A DNA stretch of 64,000 nucleotides from CBDDKW01 sp965230425 (lineage in GTDB: Bacteria; Pseudomonadota; Gammaproteobacteria; UBA1113). Where the stretch lies: the NCBI GenBank assembly GCA_965230425.1, contig CBDDKW010000002.1, positions 62,001-126,000 on the forward strand, given 5' to 3'. Position 1 is the stretch's first letter, and every line of letters begins with the position of its first letter. The translations under genes were made by a program, and so were the position numbers. Below are positions 17,937 to 26,860 of this stretch, in pieces. The notes under the pieces are model-generated. The model ran no database searches, was not told where the DNA came from, and worked only from the letters and a program-made list of their open reading frames with translations.

Positions 17937-18100
17937 TATACCCATAGCGTCTCATATTTAGGGCTTTCTAGCGTGTTATTTCCCGCTAGCTAAAGACTTT
18001 AAATTTTGCCAATAGCTAGCTATTACCTGCAATTTAAAGTCTTTATCTAACGAAAAATCCCTGTCCTATAAAACCCTAAATATGAGACGCTATGGGTATA
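17937..18100. mobile_element. MITE with 27-bp perfect terminal inverted repeats, copy 1
   Basis: The ends (17937-17963 and 18074-18100) are perfect 27-base inverted repeats starting TATACCCATAGCGTCTCA. Flanking TA dinucleotides suggest a TA target, as used by IS630/mariner-type transposases. An inner inverted repeat (TAAAGACTTTAAATT, 17991-18005 with 18031-18045) adds to the palindrome. There is no coding capacity. It lies four bases past the dotB stop, so it separates dotDCB from the downstream membrane protein-phaC pair. Related copies are at 50261-50427 and 55286-55362. Confidence 0.85.
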
Positions 18101-18103
18101 TCA

Positions 18104-19243
18104 CTACAATCCTGCATCACGATCAGCACTTTTAGAGCTGATGGTAATTAATTTTAGTTCACGGTCTGAAATTAAGCCTTCATCATATTTACGCTGTGCT
18201 TCTACGATAATGGGTTGACCGCGCTCTTTAACTAATTTTCGTGTGGCTGCGGTAATATTTTCTGGATCAGTTTCTAGCAGTACATCTTTGACGGCTTCAT
18301 CGAAAACCAGGTATTCACGTAGCGCAGTGCGTTTACCATCCACTGTAGGCACTAATTTTTGCCAAATGATCAGTCGTACTGTTTCAACGATATCTAATGT
18401 GCGACCGTGACGTTCATCTGCGGGGAAGGTGGTGACTAAACGACGCATAACTTCAGCTACACCATTACTGTGCAGTGTGGTATACACAGGATGACCAGTT
18501 AGCGCCGCTTCCATAGAGGCAGCAATAGTTTCTGCATCACGTGACTCACCCACGAGAATTAAACGTGGTTTACGTCGTAAGGCATTACGCACACCAGAGG
18601 CAAAGTCTGGTAGATGTCGTGGGATCTCTGATTGGCTGACAACTGCAGATGGTTTGTCAATATTATCGAAGACAAATTCAATAGGTGATTCATAGGTTAA
18701 TACTTTACGGTGACAATCTTCTTGTTCCACTAAATGGCGAATAATAGCCGCTAGTAAAGTACTTTTACCTGAGCCGGTAGCACCAGTGATATAAACAACC
18801 CCTTCATCAGGTGCGATAGCATGCATGATGGTAGGATCTAATTCTAGCGATTCTAGTGTCGGCGGATCACTGGGAATCGTCCGTAAGGTAATTTGAATGC
18901 CATCATGGCCATCCACAAGACAGCCAGTTCCATTTACCCTATATCGAAAACGTTCGGTACGTGAGGGGCGCACTTCATAATGAGTATCTACATCTTTACC
19001 ACTGAGTAATTGAGTCGTACCATTGGGTCCGTAGATAATATTTAGTGCTTCACCTACTTCGGTGTTGGATAATTTACGCTTGGTGATTTTTAATAAACGC
19101 CCGTGTACTTCAGCGATGATGGGCTCATTTGTTTGAATGGTGATGTCTGATGCACTGAGTTTATAGCAATATACAACCATTCGATCGAGTTCTTCTTTGG
19201 TGAAGCGAATGGGTTCATCAGGCATTAAATATTCTTCACTCAT
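18104..19243 (-). CDS. dotB: Dot/Icm secretion ATPase DotB
   Basis: DotB is the cytosolic hexameric AAA+/PilT-like ATPase that docks at the base of the Dot/Icm machine. The 379-residue product has an N-terminal PAS-like domain. The RecA-type core has Walker A GATGSGKST (residues 154-162), a CHRKVLTYESPIEF segment, Walker B-like RKPRLILVGESRD and the His box TGHPVYTTLHSNGVAEV. These are standard for DotB. It is the last of dotD-dotC-dotB, 26 bases after dotC. The MITE begins right after its stop. Confidence 0.96.
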   Translation of the reverse strand: MSEEYLMPDEPIRFTKEELDRMVVYCYKLSASDITIQTNEPIIAEVHGRLLKITKRKLSNTEVGEALNIIYGPNGTTQLLSGKDVDTHYEVRPSRTERFRYRVNGTGCLVDGHDGIQITLRTIPSDPPTLESLELDPTIMHAIAPDEGVVYITGATGSGKSTLLAAIIRHLVEQEDCHRKVLTYESPIEFVFDNIDKPSAVVSQSEIPRHLPDFASGVRNALRRKPRLILVGESRDAETIAASMEAALTGHPVYTTLHSNGVAEVMRRLVTTFPADERHGRTLDIVETVRLIIWQKLVPTVDGKRTALREYLVFDEAVKDVLLETDPENITAATRKLVKERGQPIIVEAQRKYDEGLISDRELKLITISSKSADRDAGL

Positions 19244-19269
19244 GGATATTCTCTCTTTTTAGATCTATG

Positions 19270-20106
19270 TTATGGCCGTGTCGTTGGGTGCGCTACCGCA
19301 GGGCTCCAAGTACGGCTATTGGTATTCAAACTAGGCTTAGCCGTGATGCGCATGAACTGGTCATTCACAGATAATTGATTGCCATCACCGGTGATACCAA
19401 GATTAGCGCCGGCGACAATGGGTTGGCTAATCATATTTTCATCTACTAATTTTTTATAGAGGGCCATACCCACATAATCGCGTTTTAATCGAGCAATATT
19501 TTCTGCAAAAATAGTATTCGCTTGAGTAATACCATTGTCCCAGCCTTCTTGTACATACCGTCGCCAAGCCTTTTGTTCTTCCACCGTTTTAGGTAACAAG
19601 GTGACATCAGGTACCGCGGGTTTTTTAAAGTTCAAATATAAATATTCACGCCAGGTAGGTGTTGTCGTAGTGAAATGTGCTTGCTCAAGGATTTTATAGG
19701 TGCGATCTGCAATGCGTATTGCATTATCACCTTCGGATAGACTTAAGGAATTATGACTCTCTTGTAATACTGGGGGGACAATCTGCTTGCTTAACATGAG
19801 ACCATTAAAGTCAAAAATTTTATTCAAATAATTGACGTTGTGATCCAGCATTTTATCGATTTGCTTACTGCGTAAGGCCAGTGCTCCTTGTGCTCCCACG
19901 GTCATGCCACTTTCTTTGAGAGCTTGTAGACGGATGTGCCCGGGTTGGTTCTTATTTTTGGTGACTTTCACTTGGCGCAATTCTTGTAATTGCGTTAAAT
20001 TTGTCGTGTTGATAGGTTGAGGCGCATAGGTTGTAACCGTTGGTGATGAGCAAGCACTGATTAATACTGAAAGAGTCAGTAGAAAGAATATATTCAGCTT
20101 GCGCAT
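19270..20106 (-). CDS. dotC: Dot/Icm outer-membrane core lipoprotein DotC
   Basis: DotC is a lipoprotein of the outer-membrane core complex and helps place DotH in the outer membrane. The 278-residue product starts with a lipoprotein signal (FFLLTLSVLISAC, lipobox Cys at residue 19). Family segments are visible: MTVGAQGALALRSKQIDKML, LDHNVNYLNKIFDFNGLML, VPPVLQESHNSLSLSEGDNA and ITQANTIFAENIARLKRDYV. It lies 15 bases after dotD and 26 before dotB in the expected order. Confidence 0.95.
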   Translation of the reverse strand: MRKLNIFFLLTLSVLISACSSPTVTTYAPQPINTTNLTQLQELRQVKVTKNKNQPGHIRLQALKESGMTVGAQGALALRSKQIDKMLDHNVNYLNKIFDFNGLMLSKQIVPPVLQESHNSLSLSEGDNAIRIADRTYKILEQAHFTTTTPTWREYLYLNFKKPAVPDVTLLPKTVEEQKAWRRYVQEGWDNGITQANTIFAENIARLKRDYVGMALYKKLVDENMISQPIVAGANLGITGDGNQLSVNDQFMRITAKPSLNTNSRTWSPAVAHPTTRP

Positions 20107-20121
20107 AACTATGCCACCTTC

Positions 20122-20613
20122 TTATGTTTGCGCATAGCGTAATTCAATGATCCGCTGAGCTGGGAATAGTACAACATCGGCTCTATCACCTGCTTGATAG
20201 CCGGCATCGCGCAAGATATTACCAATAGGCGTATTTTTCTCATAGATGGAGATCATAATAGGAATCGCAGGAGCCTTACCGAGTCGCTGTACTTTATAAC
20301 CTGTAGAATTTGCAATTTGCTGTATCAATGGTTCTATAGGACCTGACCAATCAACAGACACCAAATTTGCCATGCCGTAACTTGCAGGATCAGGTGGGCG
20401 ATAATTCTTTGGTGGTGGGGTGGTGGCTTCCTGGATTTCGGCTAAACTTTGTATAGATTTGCTCACAGCACTGGCGGCTTCTGCTAGCTTTGCTTCAGCG
20501 GGGTCAATCACACCTCGGGGTGTTGGGGTGACAGCAGTTTCCTGTTGTGTTGCGCATCCGGCTAATAGTACAGCAAAGATAAGTGGCAAAATATGTCGTT
20601 GTTTCATAAACAT
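20122..20613 (-). CDS. dotD: Dot/Icm outer-membrane core lipoprotein DotD
   Basis: DotD is the second lipoprotein of the outer-membrane core complex. The 163-residue product has a lipobox (FAVLLAGC, Cys about residue 20). An Ala-rich helix follows (DPAEAKLAEAASAVSKSIQSL). The C-terminal domain resembles a secretin N0 fold, with DWSGPIEPLIQQIANSTGY and APAIPIMISIYEKNTPIGNI. A second ATG two codons in (20607) is equally possible. It is the first gene of the leftward operon and is divergent from icmT. Confidence 0.95.
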   Translation of the reverse strand: MFMKQRHILPLIFAVLLAGCATQQETAVTPTPRGVIDPAEAKLAEAASAVSKSIQSLAEIQEATTPPPKNYRPPDPASYGMANLVSVDWSGPIEPLIQQIANSTGYKVQRLGKAPAIPIMISIYEKNTPIGNILRDAGYQAGDRADVVLFPAQRIIELRYAQT

Positions 20614-20755
20614 CCTGCAAAAACCATCGAGATGCTATTGCACCTTTAAGTATAGGATTGAATCAGGATGGGGTAGTAAAGTCAAGCACCTGGCAAGTCA
20701 GCTATGAGTTGCGTATACTAAGGACTTATGCATAAGTAGTGAATGGGGTTCACAG
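20614..20755. promoter_or_regulatory. Divergent promoter region between dotDCB and icmT-icmO
   Basis: This 142-base gap must drive both operons. On the plus strand TATACT (20714-20719) is a good -10 hexamer 36 bases before icmT, with only a weak -35 (TGGCAA, 20691). On the minus strand TATACT (20654-20649) lies about 35 bases before dotD. Its best -35 candidates (TTGACT, TTTACT) are spaced too far (25 and 20 bases). I see no paired PmrA half-sites. Confidence 0.4.
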
Positions 20756-21031
20756 ATGGCAATAAAGCGTATTGATTCTCACTGGCGTGACTCAGGTCGA
20801 TCAGCACGATTTTTTATCGTGGATGCGCGTGCTGCTTTTCCACTTTTAGGCTTTTTATTACATATTAAAATGTGGACCTTTATCATTGCACTAATTTTTA
20901 CCATTGGTTTTGGTACATTAGAACATTTTGGTTTTACTGTTACAAAATTTGCTAGATTACTACGCAGTATGGCTGCAGGTAGCCGACGCATGTCTCGGCC
21001 TTGGTGGCGCGAAGAGAAATTACGTTATTAA
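20756..21031 (+). CDS. icmT: Dot/Icm secretion system protein IcmT
   Basis: IcmT is a small inner-membrane protein needed for the Dot/Icm machine. The 91-residue product shows the family N-terminus (WRDSGRSARFFIVDARAAFP), one or two membrane helices (LLGFLLHIKMWTFIIALIFT) and a basic C-terminus with RSMAAGSRRMSRPWWREEKL. It opens the rightward icmTS-QPO operon and is followed 25 bases later by icmS. Confidence 0.96.
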   Translation: MAIKRIDSHWRDSGRSARFFIVDARAAFPLLGFLLHIKMWTFIIALIFTIGFGTLEHFGFTVTKFARLLRSMAAGSRRMSRPWWREEKLRY

Positions 21032-21056
21032 CCCATATAATATAGTGTGAGTGCCT

Positions 21057-21395
21057 ATGGATATGAGCAAAAAATTAGCGACATTAGCAACGGCTATGCA
21101 GGCTAATTTTACGCTAAATGATAAAGCAATAACCATTGATGAAGTTTTTGCTGAGACAGGTTTATTGCCAGCTATTGCCAGGCGAGCTGACCAATTATGC
21201 TCCTTATGTTTGGGTTATGGTATTGGTATTTCCTTTGAAGAAGCTGAGAATTCTTTGCTGGGTGTACGGATTATTTTTGATGATGTTACCCCTGATATTC
21301 TGCGTTACCTATGCGTTGCGGACGTGTTAACAGAGTTAATTCAAGCATCCCCCTCTGCCACAGCGACTTCACTAGATGAGTTAATGTATGACTAG
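21057..21395 (+). CDS. icmS: Dot/Icm type IV adaptor IcmS
   Basis: IcmS forms a heterodimer with IcmW that recognises effectors and binds the tail of IcmO/DotL. The 112-residue product carries the family pattern: MSKKLATLATAMQANFTLND, the ETGLLPAIARRADQLCSLCL core and GYGIGISFEEAENSLLGVRI. I chose the ATG at 21057; a GTG six bases upstream (21051) and an ATG at 21063 are in frame. Confidence 0.95.
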   Translation: MDMSKKLATLATAMQANFTLNDKAITIDEVFAETGLLPAIARRADQLCSLCLGYGIGISFEEAENSLLGVRIIFDDVTPDILRYLCVADVLTELIQASPSATATSLDELMYD

Positions 21396-21412
21396 GATTA
21401 TTAGGTGACTAT

Positions 21413-21682
21413 GTGAATATATTGTATGAATTACAAACACATGAACAAATTACCACCGGTGAAGCGATCACGGGTTTGCACCAATTGCATAAACGTTATG
21501 CGGGCGTGCTAGCCAATCTCATTCGTATTAAGTCTGAAACGCCTGTGGCTGAAGAAGAGCAATTTTCACGACGACGGCCAAGCCCCGAAAATAAAGAAGT
21601 GTTGCAAGAGTTATTGAATATACTCAATGAGCTAGATGCGGCCGTGATAAAAATTGAACAAAATTTAATGGAAAATCATTAA
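21413..21682 (+). CDS. Candidate IcmR functional analogue (FIR)
   Basis: I do not recognise this protein by sequence. In Legionellales the slot between icmS and icmQ is held by icmR or by very divergent functional analogues (FIR) that bind IcmQ. This 89-residue product fits that slot. It is small and largely helical, with two predicted helices, the second amphipathic (EVLQELLNILNELDAAVIKI), and a charged linker between them. Its GTG start (21413) follows AGGTGA. The stop abuts the icmQ start without a gap. The function is inferred from position only. Confidence 0.6.
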   Translation: MNILYELQTHEQITTGEAITGLHQLHKRYAGVLANLIRIKSETPVAEEEQFSRRRPSPENKEVLQELLNILNELDAAVIKIEQNLMENH

Positions 21683-22312
21683 GTGAGTATTGAAGATTGG
21701 GATAATCCACAATTAAATGTAAAGCTATTGCAAGCTGTTGAATCAGCCATTGAGCAATGTGAACATTTGTATGAAGGTAAAGCAAGAAGCTTTGCTGTTG
21801 TGCTCAATGATTTAGAATCAGTGCACCGCTTGCTCTCAGCTAAGTTGAATACCCAGGCACTAGATGCGGCTGATTCTACTGGTCAGCAGCAGATAATTGT
21901 TGAGCAGGATGACTTAGCCAGTGACCAGCGTTTAGTCTATGTGCGGATTTTCCATCGCGGCATGAGCTCCTTAAGTACAGGGCAAGGATCGATGACGTGG
22001 GTAAAACCCTTACTGGACTCCGTCAAATCTGCCGAAAAACATGGATTAGCCATCTATGAACATGAAGAGGAAGCACAAAAAAGTCTAAAAAATGATAATT
22101 ACAGCTATCTGACTGTCGCTGTAAAAAATACTCAGGATATTACTCATGAACGTCCAGAAAAATATGATACACATATAGGTTGTCGTTTATTAACGATTAC
22201 AGATATTCAACTTGCTGATATTATTAAACTAACTCACAATGGTGTTGATTACCCCATTAAAGACGGCGTGATCCGCCGTATCAATCCTCCAAAACAAGAG
22301 GGTGAGTCGTAA
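21683..22312 (+). CDS. icmQ: Dot/Icm secretion system protein IcmQ
   Basis: IcmQ is a cytosolic protein that can insert into membranes. It is kept soluble by its IcmR or FIR partner, and its C-terminal domain has an ADP-ribosyltransferase-like, NAD-binding fold. The 209-residue product matches the family. An N-terminal helical part (LLQAVESAIEQCEHLYEGKA) is followed by a linker and a C-terminal domain with QRLVYVRIFHRGMSSLSTGQ. The start is a GTG directly after the stop of the preceding small gene. No ATG lies nearby, so coupled translation is likely. Confidence 0.9.
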   Translation: MSIEDWDNPQLNVKLLQAVESAIEQCEHLYEGKARSFAVVLNDLESVHRLLSAKLNTQALDAADSTGQQQIIVEQDDLASDQRLVYVRIFHRGMSSLSTGQGSMTWVKPLLDSVKSAEKHGLAIYEHEEEAQKSLKNDNYSYLTVAVKNTQDITHERPEKYDTHIGCRLLTITDIQLADIIKLTHNGVDYPIKDGVIRRINPPKQEGES

Positions 22313-22327
22313 GAATGGATAGGTAGA

Positions 22328-23437
22328 ATGGCTGCAGCGCAACAACCCAATCAATCAGATAATTCCCTAGCACCATTGTGGATAGTGGTCGCGCTATTTG
22401 CCGTGTGTATTTTTGTTTGGTATATGTGGCATGGTTTTTTTGCGGCTGTTTTCATTAAAATACAATTAGCCCAAATTGCCTTAATTAGTTTGTTTACAGA
22501 TTCTATTGAGCCAGTGCGTCAGCAAGCCTTAGAAATTGCCCCAGCATCCATGACTTTTTCTGATTTAATGAATTTGAGTACAGAGGTGGGTAAATACCTG
22601 CGTTGGCCAGTGGGTATTCTCTTTGTTTTACTGGGTATTATTATTTTTAAAGCTAAGGCATCTGCTAGATTCAAGCGTACTTACACAATGAAAACCTTAC
22701 ATGCCCAGGAATTAAATAATTGGCCGCAAACTAGAGCCATCGAAAAACTTGACTTAGTTAATGAGCATGTGGAAAAAGGTAAATGGGCTATGGCGCCTAC
22801 GCCCATGCAGTTTGCTAAAAAATATAAATTAGTGAAGGAAGAAGTAGAGGAAGTTGATACAGGATTAAAGCGAGATTTAAAACCCGTTGTGAGAGTGATC
22901 CCTGCACGCGCCAATAAAATATTTTCCAGACAGATGGGGCGAACCTGGCGAGGTGTAAAATACTTACCGGTTCATAGGCGTGCGTTATTTGCTATCTTTG
23001 CAGCAAAAGGCAGCCACGATGATGAGGCAGCGCGTAAATTATTAAACAAGATTGCAGAGTCGGCCGGGGGTAAATTAGATTTTAGTGGCGCAGATGACTT
23101 ATTAAAAAAATTTATTGATGAGAAAAAAATCAAGAAAATCATGCATACACATGCTTATGAACTGACAATAATGGCCTCTATGTTATCCTATGCTCGTGAA
23201 GATGGCGTATTAGCAACGGCAGAATTTTTATGGTTGAAACCTCTGGATAGAGGTTTATGGTTTATGCTGAATGCAGTGGGCAGAAAAACACCGACCACTG
23301 AAGCTGCAGGGCCCTTCGCACACTGGTTAGCAGAGAAAGCTTTACAGCGTAAATTAACAGTGCCCATGATTGGTGAAGCAACAGAAGCACTTGATGATGC
23401 AATTAAAAATATTCTTTATGAACCTGATGAAGATTAA
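22328..23437 (+). CDS. icmP: Dot/Icm coupling complex protein IcmP (DotM)
   Basis: IcmP/DotM is an inner-membrane partner of the DotL coupling ATPase; its cytosolic domain binds acidic Glu-rich effector signals. The 369-residue product has two N-terminal membrane helices (LWIVVALFAVCIFVWYMWHG and LRWPVGILFVLLGIIIF). A cytosolic domain follows with NNWPQTRAIEKLDLVNEHVE, WAMAPTPMQFAKKY and RRALFAIFAAKGSHDDEAAR, all typical. It sits between icmQ and icmO as in other Dot/Icm systems. Confidence 0.95.
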   Translation: MAAAQQPNQSDNSLAPLWIVVALFAVCIFVWYMWHGFFAAVFIKIQLAQIALISLFTDSIEPVRQQALEIAPASMTFSDLMNLSTEVGKYLRWPVGILFVLLGIIIFKAKASARFKRTYTMKTLHAQELNNWPQTRAIEKLDLVNEHVEKGKWAMAPTPMQFAKKYKLVKEEVEEVDTGLKRDLKPVVRVIPARANKIFSRQMGRTWRGVKYLPVHRRALFAIFAAKGSHDDEAARKLLNKIAESAGGKLDFSGADDLLKKFIDEKKIKKIMHTHAYELTIMASMLSYAREDGVLATAEFLWLKPLDRGLWFMLNAVGRKTPTTEAAGPFAHWLAEKALQRKLTVPMIGEATEALDDAIKNILYEPDED

Positions 23438-23454
23438 GGTAGTGGCTAAAGTCT

Positions 23455-25845
23455 ATGGCTAGGAAATATGCTGAAAGAGGTTTAGAGTCAAAGCATGAGC
23501 AAGACTCACGTATGCTCATACGGGATACCCGTACCTTGGGACAACGTGCTCATGATTTCTTTGCTGAACCACTGACTGCATTTTCTTTTTTAATCTCATT
23601 AGCAGTGGCGGGAATAATTTTTCCATCCGTGATAGACCTTATATTTCTTAGTGGTGTTATCCTTTTCATTTTTAATTATACGCGCCGGATCAGCCTGCCT
23701 TTTCGCTTGCCAAAAATTTCAAAGCAAATAGATTATAACGATCAAAAGCCAGGGGGAGGCAAAGCCCGTTATAACACAGCCCGCGGTATTTACCATTTTG
23801 GTAATGAGCGAGGCAGTAATTACGAATTGTGGTTTGCCAATGAAGATATGCGAACTCATGTTTTAATCTTTGGTTCAACCGGTAGTGGTAAAACTGAAGC
23901 CTTAATTTCCATGGCTTACAATTCATTGATCCAAGGCAGCGGTTTTATTTATGTCGATGGTAAGGGTGATAATTCACTCTTTTCAAAAATATTTTCAATG
24001 TCGCGTTCCATGGGCCGCGAAGATGATGTCTTGCTGGTAAACTTTATGACGGGCGCACGTGATGTATTTGGTCCGCAATCTAAACGCTTGTCAAATACCT
24101 TGAATCCCTTTGCTGATGGTTCATCGAGTATGTTATCCCAGTTAATTGTGAGTTTGATGGATACCGCGGCAGCAACACCGGATGGTGATATGTGGAAAGG
24201 CCGGGCAATTTCTTTCGTTGAAGCGTTAATGATATTTTTAGCCTATATGCGTGATGCTGGCCATATTCTACTTGATGCCAATGTGATCCGGAATTATTTT
24301 CATCTAGAGAAACTTGAGGTTATTGTCATTGATAAACAATTTCCACGTGACAAGCAAGATTCTGTGAGTTTAGAAGGTATCCCTGACGTAGTGATGGAGC
24401 CGATTACCAACTATGTAGTTAACTTACCGGGTTATGATAAATCTAAGAAAGGCAAGCAAGTATCGCAAGTATTAGAACAACATGGTTTTATTACCATGCA
24501 GTTAACCCGGGTATTTACCTCATTAGCGGATACCTATGGACATATCTTGCGGACTAAATTGGCTGAAGTAGATTTACGTGACGTGGTATTAAATCGTCGC
24601 ATATTAGTTGTACTGTTACCCGCACTGGAAAAATCACCCACTGAGTTATCTAACTTGGGTAAAGTCATTATTGCGTCCATGAAGGCCATGATGTCATCGG
24701 GTTTGGGTAGTGATGTGGAGGGTACCTATGGTGAACTAATTCAGCGTAAACCTACAAACTCACCCACGCCTTATTTATGTATTCTTGATGAGTATGGTTA
24801 CTATGCCGTAGAGGGTTTTGCGGTGGTACCTGCGCAAGCGCGTTCCTTAGGTTTCTCTGCCGTTTTTGCTGGACAAGATTTACCTGCTTTTCAGAAAGCC
24901 TCGAAAGAAGAAGCTGCTTCTATTGGTGCTAATACTAATATTAAGATCTGTATGAAGATGGAAGATCCCACGGATACATGGGAATTCTTCATGAAGACTG
25001 CTGGCGAAGCCTATGTGACTAAAGTGGATGCCTTCCAAACGAATCCAGGCAGTGTGATGAACAATTACTTAGATACGCGTAGTGCATCCTCTGAGAAAAG
25101 ACAGCGTATTGAGTTAATGGATTTGAAAGAACAAACTGAAGGTGAAATGCATATATTCTTCAAATCAAAAATTGTCCGCGCTCGTACATTCTATGCTAAT
25201 CCTGCCGCAGTGAAATATATGCGACTGAATCACTTCATTAAAGTAGGTGAACCACCTGCACGGGTATTAGTGGAGATGGAAAGGCGTACTAAACGCTTTG
25301 AAGATGCAGTCAAAGAATTCGATGGTTATGCTGAATTTGATGTGGATGTAGAAGATATTGATTTAGTGACTGCGGCGATGATGGAATCAGATGCACAAAC
25401 TAATATTGAGAAGGGTGTGGCTGCCTTAATGGCTTACCATAATCGTCATGCATTACCAGAAATTGAAGAAGAAGTAGATGATACACCGTTAGATGAAATG
25501 AATATTTTCGTACCGATCCGTTTATCCGATCCAACTGTACCAATGATGGTGGGTGATGACTTCGAATATTTTGCTTCACCTTTAGTTAAAAGGCCTGAAG
25601 CGAGAAATAGGGTTGAGTTTATCGAGCGGCTATCAGGAAAATCTGGTACACATGCGGGTAATATTGCTAATGAAATTATTAAAGATATGGAATTAGCCAC
25701 TTACTATCCTCCTGAAGTCTATGGGCAACCTATTGCCTCTGATTTAGCAATGACGGTGAATGAACTGGTTGAACATGTCTCACTGAAAGTTATCAGTGAA
25801 TCATCTAGCGATTCAGATACTTCCTCAGATTTAGAAGAATTATAA
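23455..25845 (+). CDS. icmO: Dot/Icm type IV coupling ATPase IcmO (DotL)
   Basis: IcmO/DotL is the TraD/VirD4-like coupling protein that receives effectors from IcmSW and other adaptors. The 796-residue product has two membrane helices at residues ~42-75 and Walker A GSTGSGKT (residues 140-147). A Walker-B-like segment (PYLCILDEYGYY) and the FSAVFAGQDLPAFQ helix follow. The acidic C-terminal tail (DVEDIDLVTAAMMESD to the end) is where adaptors bind in relatives. It closes the operon; epmA begins two bases after its stop. Confidence 0.97.
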   Translation: MARKYAERGLESKHEQDSRMLIRDTRTLGQRAHDFFAEPLTAFSFLISLAVAGIIFPSVIDLIFLSGVILFIFNYTRRISLPFRLPKISKQIDYNDQKPGGGKARYNTARGIYHFGNERGSNYELWFANEDMRTHVLIFGSTGSGKTEALISMAYNSLIQGSGFIYVDGKGDNSLFSKIFSMSRSMGREDDVLLVNFMTGARDVFGPQSKRLSNTLNPFADGSSSMLSQLIVSLMDTAAATPDGDMWKGRAISFVEALMIFLAYMRDAGHILLDANVIRNYFHLEKLEVIVIDKQFPRDKQDSVSLEGIPDVVMEPITNYVVNLPGYDKSKKGKQVSQVLEQHGFITMQLTRVFTSLADTYGHILRTKLAEVDLRDVVLNRRILVVLLPALEKSPTELSNLGKVIIASMKAMMSSGLGSDVEGTYGELIQRKPTNSPTPYLCILDEYGYYAVEGFAVVPAQARSLGFSAVFAGQDLPAFQKASKEEAASIGANTNIKICMKMEDPTDTWEFFMKTAGEAYVTKVDAFQTNPGSVMNNYLDTRSASSEKRQRIELMDLKEQTEGEMHIFFKSKIVRARTFYANPAAVKYMRLNHFIKVGEPPARVLVEMERRTKRFEDAVKEFDGYAEFDVDVEDIDLVTAAMMESDAQTNIEKGVAALMAYHNRHALPEIEEEVDDTPLDEMNIFVPIRLSDPTVPMMVGDDFEYFASPLVKRPEARNRVEFIERLSGKSGTHAGNIANEIIKDMELATYYPPEVYGQPIASDLAMTVNELVEHVSLKVISESSSDSDTSSDLEEL

Positions 25846-25846
25846 T

Positions 25847-26809
25847 ATGTTAAATTGGCAAGCCTCAGCCTCGAGAGAGGTTCTATATCAACGCTCGCAG
25901 ATTATCACAAAGATACGAGAATTTTTTCGTGAACGGCAAGTTTTAGAAGTTGATACACCATTACTTGCTACCTCAACCGTCACCGATCCCTATATTCATT
26001 CCATTCATGTGAATTATCGTGGCTTGGCATCACAACGCTTGTATCTACAAACGTCTCCTGAATATGCCATGAAACGCCTACTTGCCAGTGGCAGTGGTGA
26101 TATCTATCAAATCTGTAAAGCCTTTCGTGAAGACGAAGTAGGTAAGCAACACAATCCAGAATTTACCTTATTAGAATGGTATCGCCTAGATTACGATCAT
26201 CATCGCTTAATGGATGAAGTTGATGACTTATTACAATGCATATTAGCCGTGCCAGCAGCGAAAAGGATTAGCTATGGTAAATTATTTATAGATGTCTTGA
26301 ATATTGATCCACATACTATTGACGCCAAGTCTTTACAGAATATATGTAAGCAACAGCAAATAACCGATGTTCAAGGGATCGATGTAACAGACAAAGATCA
26401 ATGGCTGCAAATATTAATGAGTGATGTCATTGAGCCCACATTAATTGCAGATCATCCGGTTATGGTGTATGACTATCCAGCTTCTCAAGCGGCATTAGCC
26501 CGGCTAAGGCCTGGAGACCCACCGGTAGCTGAGCGTTTTGAAGTATATTATCGAGGAATCGAATTAGCCAATGGTTTCCATGAACTGAGTTGTGCTCAGC
26601 AACAACGCCAACGTTTCGAGCGAGATTTGGCGAGACGTCAGCAGCAGGGAACAGAGTGCGTGGCTATGGATGAGGCTTTACTTGCCGCACTCGAACATGG
26701 TTTACCAGATTGTGCGGGGGTGGCCTTAGGGGTTGATCGCTTGATCATGCTAGCGCTTGGGCTAGCATCTATTCAGGATGTTTTAGCCTTTCCTTTCCAA
26801 AGTATTTGA
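25847..26809 (+). CDS. epmA: EF-P (R)-beta-lysine ligase EpmA (GenX/PoxA)
   Basis: EpmA attaches beta-lysine to a conserved Lys of elongation factor P, helping ribosomes through poly-proline runs. The 320-residue product is a class II LysRS-like catalytic domain without an anticodon-binding domain. Motif 2 reads AFREDEVGKQHNPEFTLLEW and motif 3 reads GVALGVDRLIMLALG. It begins two bases after icmO, so it is probably read through from the secretion operon. No epmB or efp is in this window. Confidence 0.94.
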   Translation: MLNWQASASREVLYQRSQIITKIREFFRERQVLEVDTPLLATSTVTDPYIHSIHVNYRGLASQRLYLQTSPEYAMKRLLASGSGDIYQICKAFREDEVGKQHNPEFTLLEWYRLDYDHHRLMDEVDDLLQCILAVPAAKRISYGKLFIDVLNIDPHTIDAKSLQNICKQQQITDVQGIDVTDKDQWLQILMSDVIEPTLIADHPVMVYDYPASQAALARLRPGDPPVAERFEVYYRGIELANGFHELSCAQQQRQRFERDLARRQQQGTECVAMDEALLAALEHGLPDCAGVALGVDRLIMLALGLASIQDVLAFPFQSI

Positions 26810-26817
26810 TGCTGCTA

Positions 26818-26860
26818 TGGTCATCTCAAGCGTAGCGAGAGAGCCCCCGACGATTTGACT
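26818..26860 (+). repeat. Dispersed GTCATTCCGAGC-type repeat, copy B
   Basis: This diverged copy reads GGTCATCTCAAGCGTAGCGA then GAGAGCCCCCGACGATTTGA. It lies between the convergent ends of epmA and the permease gene. Confidence 0.45.

Noticed and set aside
17856..17945. Upstream start of the BCCT-like gene at 17945
   Set aside because: The ATG is inside the MITE terminal repeat and the added 30 residues are unlike a transporter N-terminus.
1110..25845. Missing dot/icm genes taken as loss
   Set aside because: Other dot/icm genes (such as icmB-G, icmK, icmE) are usually in separate blocks and may lie outside this window.
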